From the NCBI RefSeq assembly GCF_000186865.1, contig NW_008705583.1:3673-67672 (forward strand): DNA of 64,000 nucleotides, read 5' to 3'. The stretch comes from Aureococcus anophagefferens. Taxonomy: Eukaryota; Sar; Pelagophyceae; Pelagomonadales; Pelagomonadaceae. The notes under the pieces were generated by a model that made no database searches, was not told where the DNA came from, and saw only the letters and a list, made by a program, of their open reading frames with translations. A program made the translations under genes and the position numbers. Shown one piece after another: positions 28,299 to 38,554 of the stretch (the first letter of the stretch is position 1; every line of letters starts with the position of its first letter).

Positions 28299-30929
28299 AT
28301 GGACGAGGAGGACGAGGTGAAGACGCCGAAGCAGCTCGCGAAGGAGAAGCAGGCCGAGGAATGGGCCGCGTTCATGGTGAGGCTCGCCCCCGCGAAGGCC
28401 GTGGTGAAATCCATCCTCGACAGCGTCTGGTTCAACGTCATCACGGGCTTCCTGACGACGTTCGCGCTCTTCGGCGACGACGTGCGCATCATGGCCTTCA
28501 CGGGCGAGGGCAGCGCGGACCTCGCCTTTAGCATCATCAACCTCTTCACCATGTTCTGGTTCGTCCTCGAGATCATCGGCAACTCCTTCGCGAAGAACGA
28601 CTACTTCAACGGCTTCTACTTTTGGCTCGACATCGTGTCGACGGCGTCGATGATCTTCGACATCAAGTGGTTCGACCCGGGCGCGGAGAACGGCGCGGGC
28701 ATCGCGCGGACGGGCCGCGTGTCCAAGGCCGCCAAGGGCGCGCGCGTCGTCCGCATCGCGCGGCTCCTGCGCCTCGTCCGCATCGTGAAGTTCTTCAAGA
28801 TGAAGAAGAACATGGAGGGCGAGGAGGAGGAGGACGACGACGACGAGGACGACGAGATCGCCCAGCGCCAACCGTCCAAAGTCGCCAAGAAGCTCACGGA
28901 GCTGACGACGCGCAAGATCATCATCCTGCTGCTGGCGATGGTCGCGGTCTTCCCGTTCTTCGACGAGCCCTACGCGCAGGTCGGCCAGGACACGGTGGGC
29001 CAGTATCGCGCCCTGGGCATCGAGAACATGGACTACCTCAAGCCCGACATCCCGACGTGGATGGACGGCGCGGGCTACGACGGCCAGGTCGGGTCCCAGT
29101 ACTGCTTCACGTACATGGACCTTTTCTGCATGAACTTGCGGACCTTCGTGTCGCGCATGGGCAAGATCCGCTACATGCGCGTCAACGACCAGAACTACGA
29201 CCTCTACCTCAAGTCCATCTACTTCCACGAGCAGGGCAAGGGCTACTTCAAGGGGTCGAACTCGCAGTACGGCTCGTCCGAGGTCCCGGAGAAGGGCCGG
29301 GGCAAGATGGAGTCCGACAAGCGGCCCTTCGGGAAGAAGAACAAGGCCTGCCTCATCGAGCCCTGCAACCACGACATGCGCTGGAACCCGCGCCGCGACC
29401 TCGTGTCCAAGCTCGACAAGCTCAACGATTTGTACGGCTGGCGCATCTCCGACAACGGCAAGGACCTGGCCTACGCGGGCTACCCGATCACGAACCCGCG
29501 GACCATGGTCTACTTCGACACGTCGGAGATGGCCAAGTTCGAGGCCATGCTCAACATGCTCCGCATGATCGCCGTGATGATCGTCCTCATGACCGCGGTC
29601 ATCGTCTTCACGCAGGACGCGACGGAGCTCGTCGTCGGCCCCATCGAGCGCATGATGACGCTCGTGCAGCGCCTCGCCGAGAACCCCCTGGGCGACCTGT
29701 CGCGGAAGAAGAAGACGGACATCGACCCGAGCGACGAGACCTACCTCCTGGAGCAGACGCTCACGAAGATCTCGGGCCTGCTCCAGGTCGGCTTCGGCGT
29801 CGCGGGCGCGGAGGTCATCTCCAAGTCCATGTCCACGGAGGCGGGCGCGGGCATGAACTACATGCTCCCGGGGAAGCGCATCACGGCCGTCTTCGGCTTC
29901 GCCATCATCGAGGACTTCACCGTGACCTGCGGCGCGTTGGAGGAGGAGGTGTGCACGTACATCAACACGATCGCGTCCGTCGTCCACGAGGGCGCGCACA
30001 GCTTCCACGGCGCGCCGAACAAGAACATCGGCTGCGCCTTTTTGATGGTCTGGAAGATCTGCGACGGCGTGCTGCCGGGCATCCGCGATTTGCGCGACAC
30101 GGAGCCGCCGCCGAACACGCCCGAGTTCCGGCAGTGGCGCACGGCGCAGCGCGCGGCGATCACGTTCCCGAGCCGCGCCAAGGGCGAGGTCGTGCGCAAC
30201 GTGCCGCCCCTGGAGATGGTCGAATCCGCCCTCGCGTCCTTCCTCAAGGTCCAGGTCGACCTGCACACGGCGAACAAGGCGACGGGCAGTCTCGACAAGT
30301 TCAACAAGCACCCGAAGATCGTCGCGGAGTTCGGCGACGACCAGCACGTCCACATGGGCTTCGGGCTCCACATTGGCTGGGCCATCGAGGGCACCATCGG
30401 CTCCAAGTTCAAGATCGACGCGTCGTACCTGTCGCCGAACGTGAACACGTCCGCGCGCCTCGAGGCCGCGACGCACATGTACCAGTGCCCGCTACTGATG
30501 TCGGGCTTCTTCATCGACGAGATGTCGCCGGCGTCGCGGTCCTTCTGCCGCATGGTCGACGTCGTCTCCGTCAAGGGCTCGAACGTGCCGCTCGAGCTCT
30601 GGACGTTCGACGTGTCGTTCTTCCCGGAGAACTCGCTCCAGCCGACCTTCGGCGACGACATGGGCCAGCTCCCCGTGGACTTCGCCAACGACCTCTACTA
30701 CCGCGAGCTCCAGAAGGGCATCGACCCCCTCTTCATGCAGAAGTTCAACGACGCGATCCAGGAGTACGTCGCCGGCGACTGGAAGCAGGCCAAGCTCCAC
30801 CTCGTCGAGTCGCTGAAGCGGTATCCCGAGGACGGGCCCTCCAAGACCCTCATGCGCGTCCTCGCCAAGGGCTCCTTCACGGCGCCCCCGGACTGGAAGG
30901 GCTTCCGCGCGCTCACGTCCAAGACCTAG
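28299..30929 (+). CDS. Voltage-sensor domain fused to class III cyclase-like domain
   Basis: An 876-aa membrane protein without introns. Residues about 44-170 look like a four-helix voltage sensor; S4 reads ARVVRIARLLRLVRIVKFF (about 148-166), an Arg every third position. There is no pore loop after it. A helix at 206-221 and one at 420-440 bracket a roughly 200-residue soluble region, presumably an outside sensor. A HAMP-like linker (VGPIERMMTLVQRL) follows, then a cyclase domain from about 526 with HIGWAIEGTIGS and DASYLSPNVN. Asn716 and Arg720 of the catalytic NxxxR are kept. Both metal-binding Asp positions are changed: FGFAIIEDFT has Ile536 for the usual Asp, and NKNIGCAFL has Cys579. 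So it may be inactive alone or work only with a partner. Confidence 0.75.
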   Translation: MDEEDEVKTPKQLAKEKQAEEWAAFMVRLAPAKAVVKSILDSVWFNVITGFLTTFALFGDDVRIMAFTGEGSADLAFSIINLFTMFWFVLEIIGNSFAKNDYFNGFYFWLDIVSTASMIFDIKWFDPGAENGAGIARTGRVSKAAKGARVVRIARLLRLVRIVKFFKMKKNMEGEEEEDDDDEDDEIAQRQPSKVAKKLTELTTRKIIILLLAMVAVFPFFDEPYAQVGQDTVGQYRALGIENMDYLKPDIPTWMDGAGYDGQVGSQYCFTYMDLFCMNLRTFVSRMGKIRYMRVNDQNYDLYLKSIYFHEQGKGYFKGSNSQYGSSEVPEKGRGKMESDKRPFGKKNKACLIEPCNHDMRWNPRRDLVSKLDKLNDLYGWRISDNGKDLAYAGYPITNPRTMVYFDTSEMAKFEAMLNMLRMIAVMIVLMTAVIVFTQDATELVVGPIERMMTLVQRLAENPLGDLSRKKKTDIDPSDETYLLEQTLTKISGLLQVGFGVAGAEVISKSMSTEAGAGMNYMLPGKRITAVFGFAIIEDFTVTCGALEEEVCTYINTIASVVHEGAHSFHGAPNKNIGCAFLMVWKICDGVLPGIRDLRDTEPPPNTPEFRQWRTAQRAAITFPSRAKGEVVRNVPPLEMVESALASFLKVQVDLHTANKATGSLDKFNKHPKIVAEFGDDQHVHMGFGLHIGWAIEGTIGSKFKIDASYLSPNVNTSARLEAATHMYQCPLLMSGFFIDEMSPASRSFCRMVDVVSVKGSNVPLELWTFDVSFFPENSLQPTFGDDMGQLPVDFANDLYYRELQKGIDPLFMQKFNDAIQEYVAGDWKQAKLHLVESLKRYPEDGPSKTLMRVLAKGSFTAPPDWKGFRALTSKT

Positions 30930-31302
30930 GCCGCCGCCGCCGCGTCCTCCGCCTCCGCCCCCGCTGCCCCCGCCGCCGCGAGCGACGACGGCGCGGCCGA
31001 CCGACCCTCCCGCGCGCGCGCCCGAGCGGCGCCGCGCGGCGCGCCCCGCTCGCAGCACCCCGCTATTAAAGAATCATCAAACTTGCATGCCGCGAGCGAC
31101 GGCTTCATGACTTCAACAGTGCATGATGCCGGCTTTCCACGGCTTCAAGTAAATCGATGCTTGTAGGTCAACATCGCAAAAAGTGGTTTTCTAATACAGT
31201 GGTAAAATCCGTGTCAGCCGAGCCGCGTCGACCGCCCGCGGCGGCACCCACACACTCGCACCACCAGCGTCTGTCCGTCCGCGCGCTCGCACGACTCCCA
31301 TC
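30930..31302. other. Intergenic region
   Basis: A 373-bp gap between two genes on the same strand. The first 120 bp are CCG/CGC-rich, low-complexity 3' flank; 31060-31210 is markedly AT-richer (ATTAAAGAATCATC, GGTTTTCTAATACAGTGG) and probably contains the poly(A) signals of the cyclase-like gene and the promoter of the sorting nexin gene. No gene is supported. Confidence 0.5.
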
Positions 31303-33159
31303 ATGTCCATGTTCGGCTTCGGCGGCGAGCCGAAGATGGCGGCGAGCGACCTGAGCGCCGTCGAGGTGCGCAAGGTCGAGGTGGGCCTCCCCGCCAAGGC
31401 GTCGCTCTTCCCCATCGCCGTCTGGACCTACCGCCTCGAGAGCTGGGGCCTGGAGCCGGGCGGCCGGCCGACGCCCGTGTCGCGGACGCTCGAGGACGTC
31501 GCCTGGCTGCGCCGCGCGCTCGTCTACGCGGTGCCCGGCGCGGTCGTGCCGCCGGGCCCGCTCGTCTCCTTCGCGTCCTCCGCCGACGCGTCCGCCGAGG
31601 GCGAGGCGCCGCTGAACAACGAGGAGGCGGCCTGGCTCCGGGCGTCGGGCCAGACCTTCGTCGAGCGGCTCCTGGCGCACCCGGAGCTCAAGAGCGAGCC
31701 CCTCTTCAAGAGCTTCTGCTTCGACGCGCCCGAGCAGTGGGCCGCGCGCAAGGACGAGGCCGAGGCGGCTCTAAAGGTCGCGCCCATGACCGTGCGCGTC
31801 GGCGTCGCCTGGGACCAGACGACCATCGCCCTGGGGCTGGCGAACGTGCAGCTCGACGGCGGCGACAAGGGCGAGATGGCCGCGTGCGACGACCACCAGC
31901 GGTGGATCGTCCAGTGGGACGCGATCCTCGACCGGTGCGAGCGCGCCGCGCGGGACGCGTCGGCCGCCGCCGTGAACCGCGCGGGGCTCGTGGAGCACCT
32001 CCTGAACTGCGCCGCGGACGTCGCCGAGGCGTCGCCCGCGCGCGTGTTGGCGGCGCGCGTCGCGAACAAAAAGGACGCGCGCGCGTCCTGCGTCAAGCTC
32101 CACGCGTCCCTCGCGGACCTGCGGGCGCTCCTCGCGTCGGCCCAGGAGGCGACGAACATGCGCGAGCTCTGCCGCCACGAGAGCCTCAACGCGCGGCGCA
32201 GGGCAGCACAAGAGAGCGAAATTCCCAACTTCAAAGGCTCCGATCTCGGCCACTTTCCACTCGTTTCGGCTGATTTTTGGACGAGCGATCATCTCTCGGA
32301 ACGGTCTCGACGCGTGGATGATTTTTCCGGAACGCGCGCGCGCGGAACACTCACGTTGAAGCGACGTTGAATCACTCTTGTCCTGCCCAGGCGCGGCGCC
32401 AGCTCGCGGACCACCGCGCGTCGAACGCGACGCGCGTCGCGCAGCTCGACAAGGCGGACCAGCGCGCCGAGGAGGCGGCGACGTCCACGGGCTCCATCGT
32501 CGCCTTCGGCCTCGGCGCCATGTCGGCCGTCGCGCGCGCGCACGCCGAGTCGGCGCTGTCGACGGAGGCGGACGTCCGCGCGGCGGAGAAGCTCGACGGC
32601 ATGCTCCGCTGCCGCAGCGACGTCGCGGGCGCGCGCTTCCGCGCCCAGGTCGACTGGCTCCGCGCCTCCTGGGCGTCGCGGTCCGGCGCCGCGCTCCACG
32701 GCTTCTGCGCGGCCGAGGGCGCGGAGCTGTGTGGAAACCAAATCTTCAACCCGACTTCGATGTGAGCGTATTCGAATGTTTTGACACAAGCTCTTCGGCT
32801 GGGCTTCGAGAACTTGACGAGAGCGATCGATCCGTCCAAAAATCAGCCGAATCGACTTCGATTTGACCGAGCTAGAGAGTTCTGAAGTTTGGTCAGGACC
32901 ACCCAAACCAGTGGTTGAATTCCACACAGGCGCGGAGCGCAAGACGCTCGCGAGCCAGTTCCTCGACGTCGGCGACCACGGCAAGGTCGCCGCCGCCAAG
33001 GGGTTCGCGGCCTACGCGCCGCCGGACTTCGCCGCGGCCATCCAATCCGACCCGGACCCGAGCGGGCTCAAGGGCGGCGAGCCCGCGGCCGCGGCGGAGC
33101 CCGCGGCGGAGCCCGCGGAGCCGGGCGACGAGGACGCGGGGAAGGAGGTCGAGGTCTAG
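31303..33159 (+). CDS. PX-BAR sorting nexin-like protein
   Basis: Three exons (31303-32190, 32391-32718, 32930-33159) give 481 aa. Residues about 20-145 form a PX-type phosphoinositide-binding domain: VWTYRLESWG, SRTLEDVAWLRRALVYAVPG and the C-terminal FVERLLAHPELKSEPLFKSF. The remaining 300 residues are helical and charged, matching the C-terminal BAR/Vps5 coiled-coil of sorting nexins (LASQFLDVGDHGKV is close to the end). The last 30 residues are an acidic, Ala/Pro/Glu tail. Such proteins remodel endosomal membranes, often with retromer. Two introners of different families interrupt the BAR part within 530 bp of each other. The NARRQLADH and AEGAERKTLASQ junctions are restored on splicing. 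Confidence 0.8.
32199..32390 (+). mobile_element. Introner, family A, copy 4
   Basis: A 192-bp element in the sorting nexin gene. Perfect 8-bp duplications GCGCGGCG lie at 32191-32198 and 32391-32398. The intron is 32191-32390, GC donor, CTGCCCAG acceptor, phase 0. It is the only family A copy here in a plus-strand gene, and its internal orientation relative to the gene is the common one. No GT within the duplication could serve as donor. Confidence 0.93.
32727..32929 (+). mobile_element. Introner, family B, copy 1
   Basis: A 203-bp element with a perfect 10-bp terminal inverted repeat (CTGTGTGGAA and TTCCACACAG). Duplications GCGCGGAG lie at 32719-32726 and 32930-32937. The intron is 32719-32929, GC donor, CACACAG acceptor, phase 1. 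It sits in the same gene as family A copy 4, 336 bp downstream. Internal sequence is unrelated to family A. Confidence 0.93.
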
Positions 33160-33197
33160 GGCGCCTTCTCTAAAGGCCGACGCGCGTCGTAGGGTGC

Positions 33198-34127
33198 TTA
33201 AAGTTCGACGATGCGGTCCTTGCCCGTGCCCAGCGCCCGCCGCGCCTTCCGCTGGCGCTCCGTCTCCCGGCGGAGCTCCTCCTCGACGAACGCCGGGTCC
33301 GCCGTGTCCACGAGCGCGGACGCCGGGATGATCGTCCGCGGCGCCATGCCCTCGGCGCGGAGCGAGTTGCGCCCGGCCGCGTTGATGACCTGGTCCCGGC
33401 GCTGGACCTCGAGGCGCTCGAGCGCGTCGTAGGTCACGGTCTTGATGCAGCTCACGGGGCACGCGCCCACGGCCTCCTCGATGACCTCGTCGGCGTCGCC
33501 GTGCTGCCTGAAGACGCGCGCCATGCCGTGCTCGTCCTCCATGAAGAACGTCGACGGCGAGATCGACGCGCACGCGTTGCAGCCGACGCACGCGCGCTCG
33601 TCGACGAAGGAGAAGGCCGTGCGCAGGGGCGCGCCGGTAGCCGCGTCGCGCTCGACGATCGTGTGCGAGTCGACGGCGCCGTAGTCCGGCTCCGCTTCGA
33701 TCGCCCAGAACGCGTCGCCGTCGACGCAGTCCGGCGCCGCGTCCTCGGCGTCGCAGAAGGGGTCCGCCGCGTCGAGCACCGCGTCGCCGCCGACGGAGGG
33801 GGAAGACGCGTCCAGGTCCCAGAAGGCGGCGGCGTCGACGCACGGCGTCGCGTCGTCCCCGTCGCAGAACGGGTCCTCCGCGTCGTCGAGGAACGCGCTG
33901 TCGTCCGCGGCGTAGCCGGCGAAGAGGTCCGTGCTGGGGATGTCCGGCCCCGACTCGTCGTCGTCCCAGCCGTTCCGGGGGTTGTAGCGCAGTGCTGAGT
34001 CGCGGTGCGATGTTGTATGAAGCGGCGCGCGCGGCGAAACGCGCAGCGATGAGCGCGGGGTCACGCGCAGCGATGAGCAGGATTGGAATGCGGTGAAGAA
34101 GAATAGTTGTTTGCGCGTGGAGGTCAT
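33198..34127 (-). CDS. Ferredoxin-like 4Fe-4S protein with acidic repeat region
   Basis: A 309-aa protein. Residues about 175-225 form a single-cluster ferredoxin domain: ERACVGCNACASISPSTF and GACPVSCIKTV supply CxxCxxC and CPxxC, four cysteine ligands. This resembles the plastid ferredoxin-like domain found in DnaJ-Fer proteins of plants, but no J domain is visible. The preceding 100 residues are acidic and repetitive (DDAEDPFCDGDDATPCVDAA, then DAADPFCDAEDAAPDCVDGD), a duplicated segment with its own Asp and Cys residues. The N-terminus MTSTRKQLFFFTAFQSCSSL is a plausible organelle leader, perhaps plastid. Role in electron transfer is inferred. Confidence 0.7.
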   Translation of the reverse strand: MTSTRKQLFFFTAFQSCSSLRVTPRSSLRVSPRAPLHTTSHRDSALRYNPRNGWDDDESGPDIPSTDLFAGYAADDSAFLDDAEDPFCDGDDATPCVDAAAFWDLDASSPSVGGDAVLDAADPFCDAEDAAPDCVDGDAFWAIEAEPDYGAVDSHTIVERDAATGAPLRTAFSFVDERACVGCNACASISPSTFFMEDEHGMARVFRQHGDADEVIEEAVGACPVSCIKTVTYDALERLEVQRRDQVINAAGRNSLRAEGMAPRTIIPASALVDTADPAFVEEELRRETERQRKARRALGTGKDRIVEL

Positions 34128-34323
34128 GACGGGTCGTCGAGGCGTCGTGGAAGCCAAGGTGTCAGCCATCGGGTGCGGAAGCTCAGGGCGTTCTTGAAGT
34201 CACCCGCCTCCGTGTCCCAAAAACCCCCGGCGACGGCGCCGCGCGGGTTCCTTGAAGAGCGCCCGCAGCGAAGCGAGGGCGCGCCGAAGCGTCCGGAGCC
34301 GGGTGTTCTTGAAGTTTGACCGA

Positions 34324-35655
34324 TTACCCCAGCGCGGCGCACGCGCGGTCGACGTGGGCGGCGCTCTTGCAGATCGTGAACCGCACGTAGGAGTCCTCGG
34401 CCGGCGGCGTCGCGTAGAACACGGAGAGCGGCGTGCAGACGACGCCGGTGTCGTCCGCGAGCGACCGCGCGAAGTCCATCGCCGGCCGCTTCGCGTCGGC
34501 GACGAGGAAGTAGCCGCCGTCCGCCGGGCAGACGTCCAACCCCCGCGCCGCGAGCGCCGCGGCGAGCGCGCCGTAGTTGCGCGCGAAGAGCTCGGCGACG
34601 CCGCCGAAGGTCCCGTCCTCGGCGGCCAGCGCCGCGGCGACGCCGTGCTGGAGCGGCGTCGGCGCCGCGTAGGTCAGCGCCGTGTGCGCCGCGGAGACGT
34701 CCCGCGCCACGTCCGCGGCCGCGAGGGCCCAGCCGACGCGCCAGCCCGTGAGCGAGAAGAGCTTGCCCGCGCTCGAGAGCGTGATCGTGCGGTCGCGCAT
34801 GCCCGGAACGTCCGCGATCCGGACGTGCGCGCGGCCCGGGAAGACGGCGTGCTCGTAGACGTCGTCGGCGACGACCATGACGTCGTGGCGGACGCACCAG
34901 TCCGCGACGACCGCGAGCTCGTCCGCGGTCGCGCATTTGCCCGTCGGATTGTGCGGCGAGTTGACGACGACGACCCCCGTCGTCTCGTCGCGCGCGGCGT
35001 CGAGCGCCGCGGCCGTCGGCAGCGCGAAGGTCGGCGGCGCCAGCCGAAGCGGCTGGAGCGCGCCTCCCGCGGCGGCGACGGCCGGCGCGAGGAACGGATA
35101 GAAGGGCTCCATGACGACGACGCCGGCGCGGCCGGTCCGCGTGAAGCACGCGCGCAGCGAGGCGACGAGCGCCTCCTGGCCGGACGAGGTGACGACGACC
35201 TCGCTCGCCGCGTCGTAGCGAGCGCCGTAGCGCCTCTCGTAAAACGCCGACACCTCGTCGCGCAGCGACGCGAGGCCGTCGATGGGCGAGTACTGGTTCA
35301 GCGACGGCGTGTCCAACGCTTCCGCGGCGGCCTTGCGCGCGACGGCCGAGCCCTCGAAGTCGGGAAATCCCTGGCCCATGTTGATGGCGCCCTCTCTCGC
35401 GCCGAGCTCGTTGAGCATCGTCCAGAGCTCGCCGGCAGAGGCGGCGCGCGCCGGCGTCGCGTGCAACGCGCGCCGCGCGCCGCTGCCGGTCGCCTGCCGC
35501 AAAGCGCGCCGTGTCGCGTGCAACGCGCGCATCGCGCCGCTGCCGGTCGGCTGCTGCAGAGCGCGCGTCGTCGTGGGCAACGCGCGCATCGCGCGCATCA
35601 CGCCGCTACTGCAGGCATGCATCACTCGCACTGCGGCCAACAGAAACGAGTGCAT
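34324..35655 (-). CDS. PLP-dependent aminotransferase class I (kynurenine/methionine type)
   Basis: A 443-aa fold-type I aminotransferase. Seen: INMGQGFPDFEG (about 91-102), NQYSPIDGLASLRDEV, VVVNSPHNPTGK (about 228-239), VVADDVYEHAVF, and the PLP-binding lysine in SSAGKLFSLTGWRVGW (Lys about 298). NMGQGFPDF and SLTGWRVG are typical of the kynurenine/methionine aminotransferase group (KAT/YbdL). The first 72 residues are an Arg/Ala/Ser-rich organelle leader built of imperfect repeats (MRALHATRRALRQATGSGAR). Those repeats are tandem DNA copies of about 58 bp. Probable mitochondrial or plastid enzyme of sulfur or aromatic amino acid metabolism; exact substrate not determinable. Confidence 0.85.
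   Translation of the reverse strand: MHSFLLAAVRVMHACSSGVMRAMRALPTTTRALQQPTGSGAMRALHATRRALRQATGSGARRALHATPARAASAGELWTMLNELGAREGAINMGQGFPDFEGSAVARKAAAEALDTPSLNQYSPIDGLASLRDEVSAFYERRYGARYDAASEVVVTSSGQEALVASLRACFTRTGRAGVVVMEPFYPFLAPAVAAAGGALQPLRLAPPTFALPTAAALDAARDETTGVVVVNSPHNPTGKCATADELAVVADWCVRHDVMVVADDVYEHAVFPGRAHVRIADVPGMRDRTITLSSAGKLFSLTGWRVGWALAAADVARDVSAAHTALTYAAPTPLQHGVAAALAAEDGTFGGVAELFARNYGALAAALAARGLDVCPADGGYFLVADAKRPAMDFARSLADDTGVVCTPLSVFYATPPAEDSYVRFTICKSAAHVDRACAALG
35461..35633. repeat. About 58-bp tandem repeats in transit-peptide coding region
   Basis: Three imperfect head-to-tail copies, starting at 35461, 35519 and 35576, each opening (GTG/GGG)CAACGCGCGC and containing CCGCTGCCGGTCG or a degenerate form. 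They encode the Arg-Ala-Leu-rich leader of the aminotransferase, so the leader grew by duplication. Confidence 0.7.
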
Positions 35656-35794
35656 CTTGACGTCAACAAAGGCGAGGGAGCGTGACTCTAGGTCCGTCGG
35701 GGGCTGCGGGCCGGCCGCGGTGCGGGTGCGCGGCGGCGCGCGGGGCGGGCCGGAGGTCGGGAGCGGGGGTCCGGGGGCCGCGGGACCGCGGGCG

Positions 35795-38335
35795 CTACTT
35801 GCGGTCGCGCATCGCGGACGAGAGGAGCTGCCTCGCGCGCGGCGTGAGGTCCTCGGGCGCGCCGCCGGGCTTCGCCGTCGCGGCGAGGGGGTCGAAGTCG
35901 ATGGACGCCTTGCTGAGGAGCTTCTTGTCGAGGGACTTGTCGAGGCCGGCGCCGCGGGGCGTGTTGGACATCTTGAGGATGAGGTCCCAGTCGACGTTGT
36001 CGAGGGACATGGACGTGTCGTTCGAGCCGCCCGCGGGCGTCTCGAAGGCGCCGCGGGGCCGGCCGTGCATCTCCTTGAGCGTCGTCGTGACCTGGGCCTC
36101 GGACCGCGGCGACATGCCCGTGAGCGGGAAGCTCAGCGACGCGCCGAGGCCGAAGGACCCGCGCCGCGCGGCCGCGTCCTGCGAGCTCTCGACGCCGCCG
36201 CCGCTCGACGACATGATGGAGCTGCCCAGGAGGGGCGCGCCCCAGTCGTCGATGGACGCCGACATCTTGAGGGACGAGGACGCGGGGGCCAACGGCGGCT
36301 TGCCCCCGGAGAGCGACGTCGACATCGACTGCACGTGCCAGTCGCGGCTCGCGCGGCCCGTGGCCTCCGCGCGCTGCGCGGCCACGGGGTCGAAGGTGCC
36401 GTCGATGACGTCGCCGAGCCAGGACGCGTCGTCGAGGCTCAGCGAGCAGAGCGTGCCGCTGAGGCGCATCGCGAGGCCGTCGACGTCGCCGACGGGCGGC
36501 GGCCGCGGCTCGCGGTGCTTCTTCGCCCGGCCCCGGGGCTTGAGCACGACGGCCTCGTCCTCGTCGGACGTGACGCCGTCGCCCCCGGCGCCCTGGCGCG
36601 GCGAGTCGCACATCTGGGGGCCCCGCACGTGCTTCTCGGGCGTCGGCGCGGACCGCCGGAGCAGCTCCGCGCCGCCGAGCGCCTCCGCGGCCACCGCGAC
36701 GACCATGCCGATGTAGCCCGGGTCCTCGTGGGCGACCTGCGTCGCCTTCTCCTCCACCGCCTCCCAGTCCGGCGACTGGAAGGCGACGGCGTTGAAGAGC
36801 TCCTTGCGGCGCTGCTCGCGCGCCCAGCACCGGCCCGCGGCCCGGAGGCCCTCGAGCTCCGCGTCGGCGACGTCGCCCGCGGCGCCCGCCGCCGCCCCGG
36901 ACCGGCGGCCGGCCTCGAGGACGAGGCTCGGCGCGGCCTCGGCGTCGTCGACCTCGCACAGGTCGTCGCCGCCGGCCGGCCGGCCCCGCGGCGCCGCCAG
37001 ATTCGGCTGCCGCTGCGCGACGTGGCCCGTCTCGCCGACGCGGCGGAACATGAGCGCCAGCAGCTCCTTGGCGCTCTTCCCGCTCAGGTCCTCGTCCTCG
37101 GGCGCGCGGTCGTCGCCCGCGGCGCCGCCGCCGCCGAAGCCGTCGCCGCCGCCCGCGGCGCCGCCGCCGCCGCCCGCGGACCGCGCGGCGGCCTCGAGGC
37201 CGTGCGTGAGGCGCTTCGTGATGAGCGAGTTGAAGCGGTTCTTCACGGCGTTCTCCGCGCGGCCGGGCAGCAGCCGCGCGATCTCGGACCACTTGTTGCC
37301 CACGCGCTGCTGCGCCTCCAGCAGCACCTGGGCAGGAAAAGGGTGATTCAACGTCGCTTCAACGTGAGTGTTCCGCGCGCGTGCGTTCCGGAAAAAGCGC
37401 CCACGCGTCGAGACTGCTCCGAGAGATGATCGCTCGTCCAAAAATCAGCCGAAACGAGTGGAAACCGGCCGAGATAGGAGCCTTTGAAGTTGGGAATTTC
37501 GCTCTCTTTTGCTGCGCCTGAGCAGCACCGCGTCCTCGTCGGGCGTCCAGTCGCTCTTGATGACGCGCGTGTCGAGGTGGTTCAGCCAGCGCTCGCGGCA
37601 CTGCTTCCCCGCGCGGCCCGGGATGTGGGACGCGATCAGCGCCCAGCGCTTCGGGCCGAACTTGTTCACGAGCTGGCGGAGCAGGCTGTCCTCCTCGGGG
37701 AGCCAGGGCCCCTTGACGGCCGTGTGGCGCACGACGGCCTCCCAGCGCGCCTCGCACTCCGGCGCCTGGCGCTTCTGGGGCCCGCCCTGCACGGGCGGCA
37801 GGAGGTGGCGGCTCACGTCCTCCCACGCGGACGTCCCGAAGCGGAGCACGCCCTCGCGGAGCACCGCGTCCTCCTCCTCCGTCCAGGGGTCGTCGCAGGC
37901 CGGCGGTGCGCGACCCGCCCCGCCCCGGCCCTTGGACGCGTCGCCCGCGTCGCCGGCGAAGAAGCGCCGCGGCGCGCCCCCGCCGCCGCCGGGCGCGCCC
38001 GCGGCCGTGGGCGTGTCCCACGCGTGCGCGTTGGGCTGCCGCTTCCGCTCGCCGCGCCGCAGCTCCACGCTCTCCGAGCCGGGCGACCGCATGCCCACCA
38101 TGCGCTTCATGGCTCCCTTCGGGCGGGGCGGCCCCGGCGTCGGACGATGCGGCGACCCTGCCGCCGCGGGGCAGCCCGGCGCGCGCGTCGGGTCGGCGGC
38201 GGCGCGCCGAGGACGCGGGGGCGGCGCGGCGGCCGCGCCGGTGCGGCGTCCGCGGGCGAGGCGGCGCGCCGAGGGCCCGACGGGACGCGCGAGACACACG
38301 GAATGCGATCTCAATGCGCCATCGGCTGCAGCCAC
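35795..38335 (-). CDS. Three-repeat MYB transcription factor (3R-MYB/c-Myb type)
   Basis: Two exons (38335-37529, 37327-35795) give 779 aa. Three MYB repeats in series: WTEEEDAVLREGVLRFG (R1, about 148), KGPWLPEEDSLLRQLVNKFG with GKQCRERWLNHLD (R2), and SDWTPDEDAVLLEAQQRVG with WSEIARLLPGRAENAVKNRF (R3, to about 303). Order and the GR(A)xxxxxxR(W/F) ends match animal c-Myb and plant MYB3R proteins, which control cell-cycle genes. An introner splits R3 between DAV and LLEAQ. The C-terminal 450 residues are low-complexity, Gly/Ala/Asp/Ser-rich, with possible regulatory repeats near the end (SLDNVDWDLILKMSNTPRG). The start is uncertain; MKRMVGMRSPGSE (near 38111) is a good alternative. Confidence 0.88.
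37328..37520 (-). mobile_element. Introner, family A, copy 5
   Basis: A 193-bp element in the third MYB repeat. Perfect 8-bp duplications lie at 37320-37327 and 37521-37528 (GTGCTGCT in sense). The intron is 37328-37528, GT-AG, phase 0. Its 5' end reads CAGGCGCAGC, one base away from the usual CAGGGCAGC. Splicing restores DEDAVLLEAQQRVGNKW. Confidence 0.96.
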
Positions 38336-38554
38336 AAAGTGCGACTGCTGCGAACCGTTGAGGGCCCGTTAGCGATTTTTTGTAGATCGGCAACAATCTC
38401 GTTTTCTTGATCGGAAGTTTCACAACTGACAGCTTTTCATTGAACTTTGATGCAAAAGTGGGTGTACGCGGCAGACCCCAGCAAGGACTGCCACGCTGGC
38501 CACGCTTACGCACGACGGGGATTGGCGCGACCGAAGGGCGACGCCACGCCCCCG

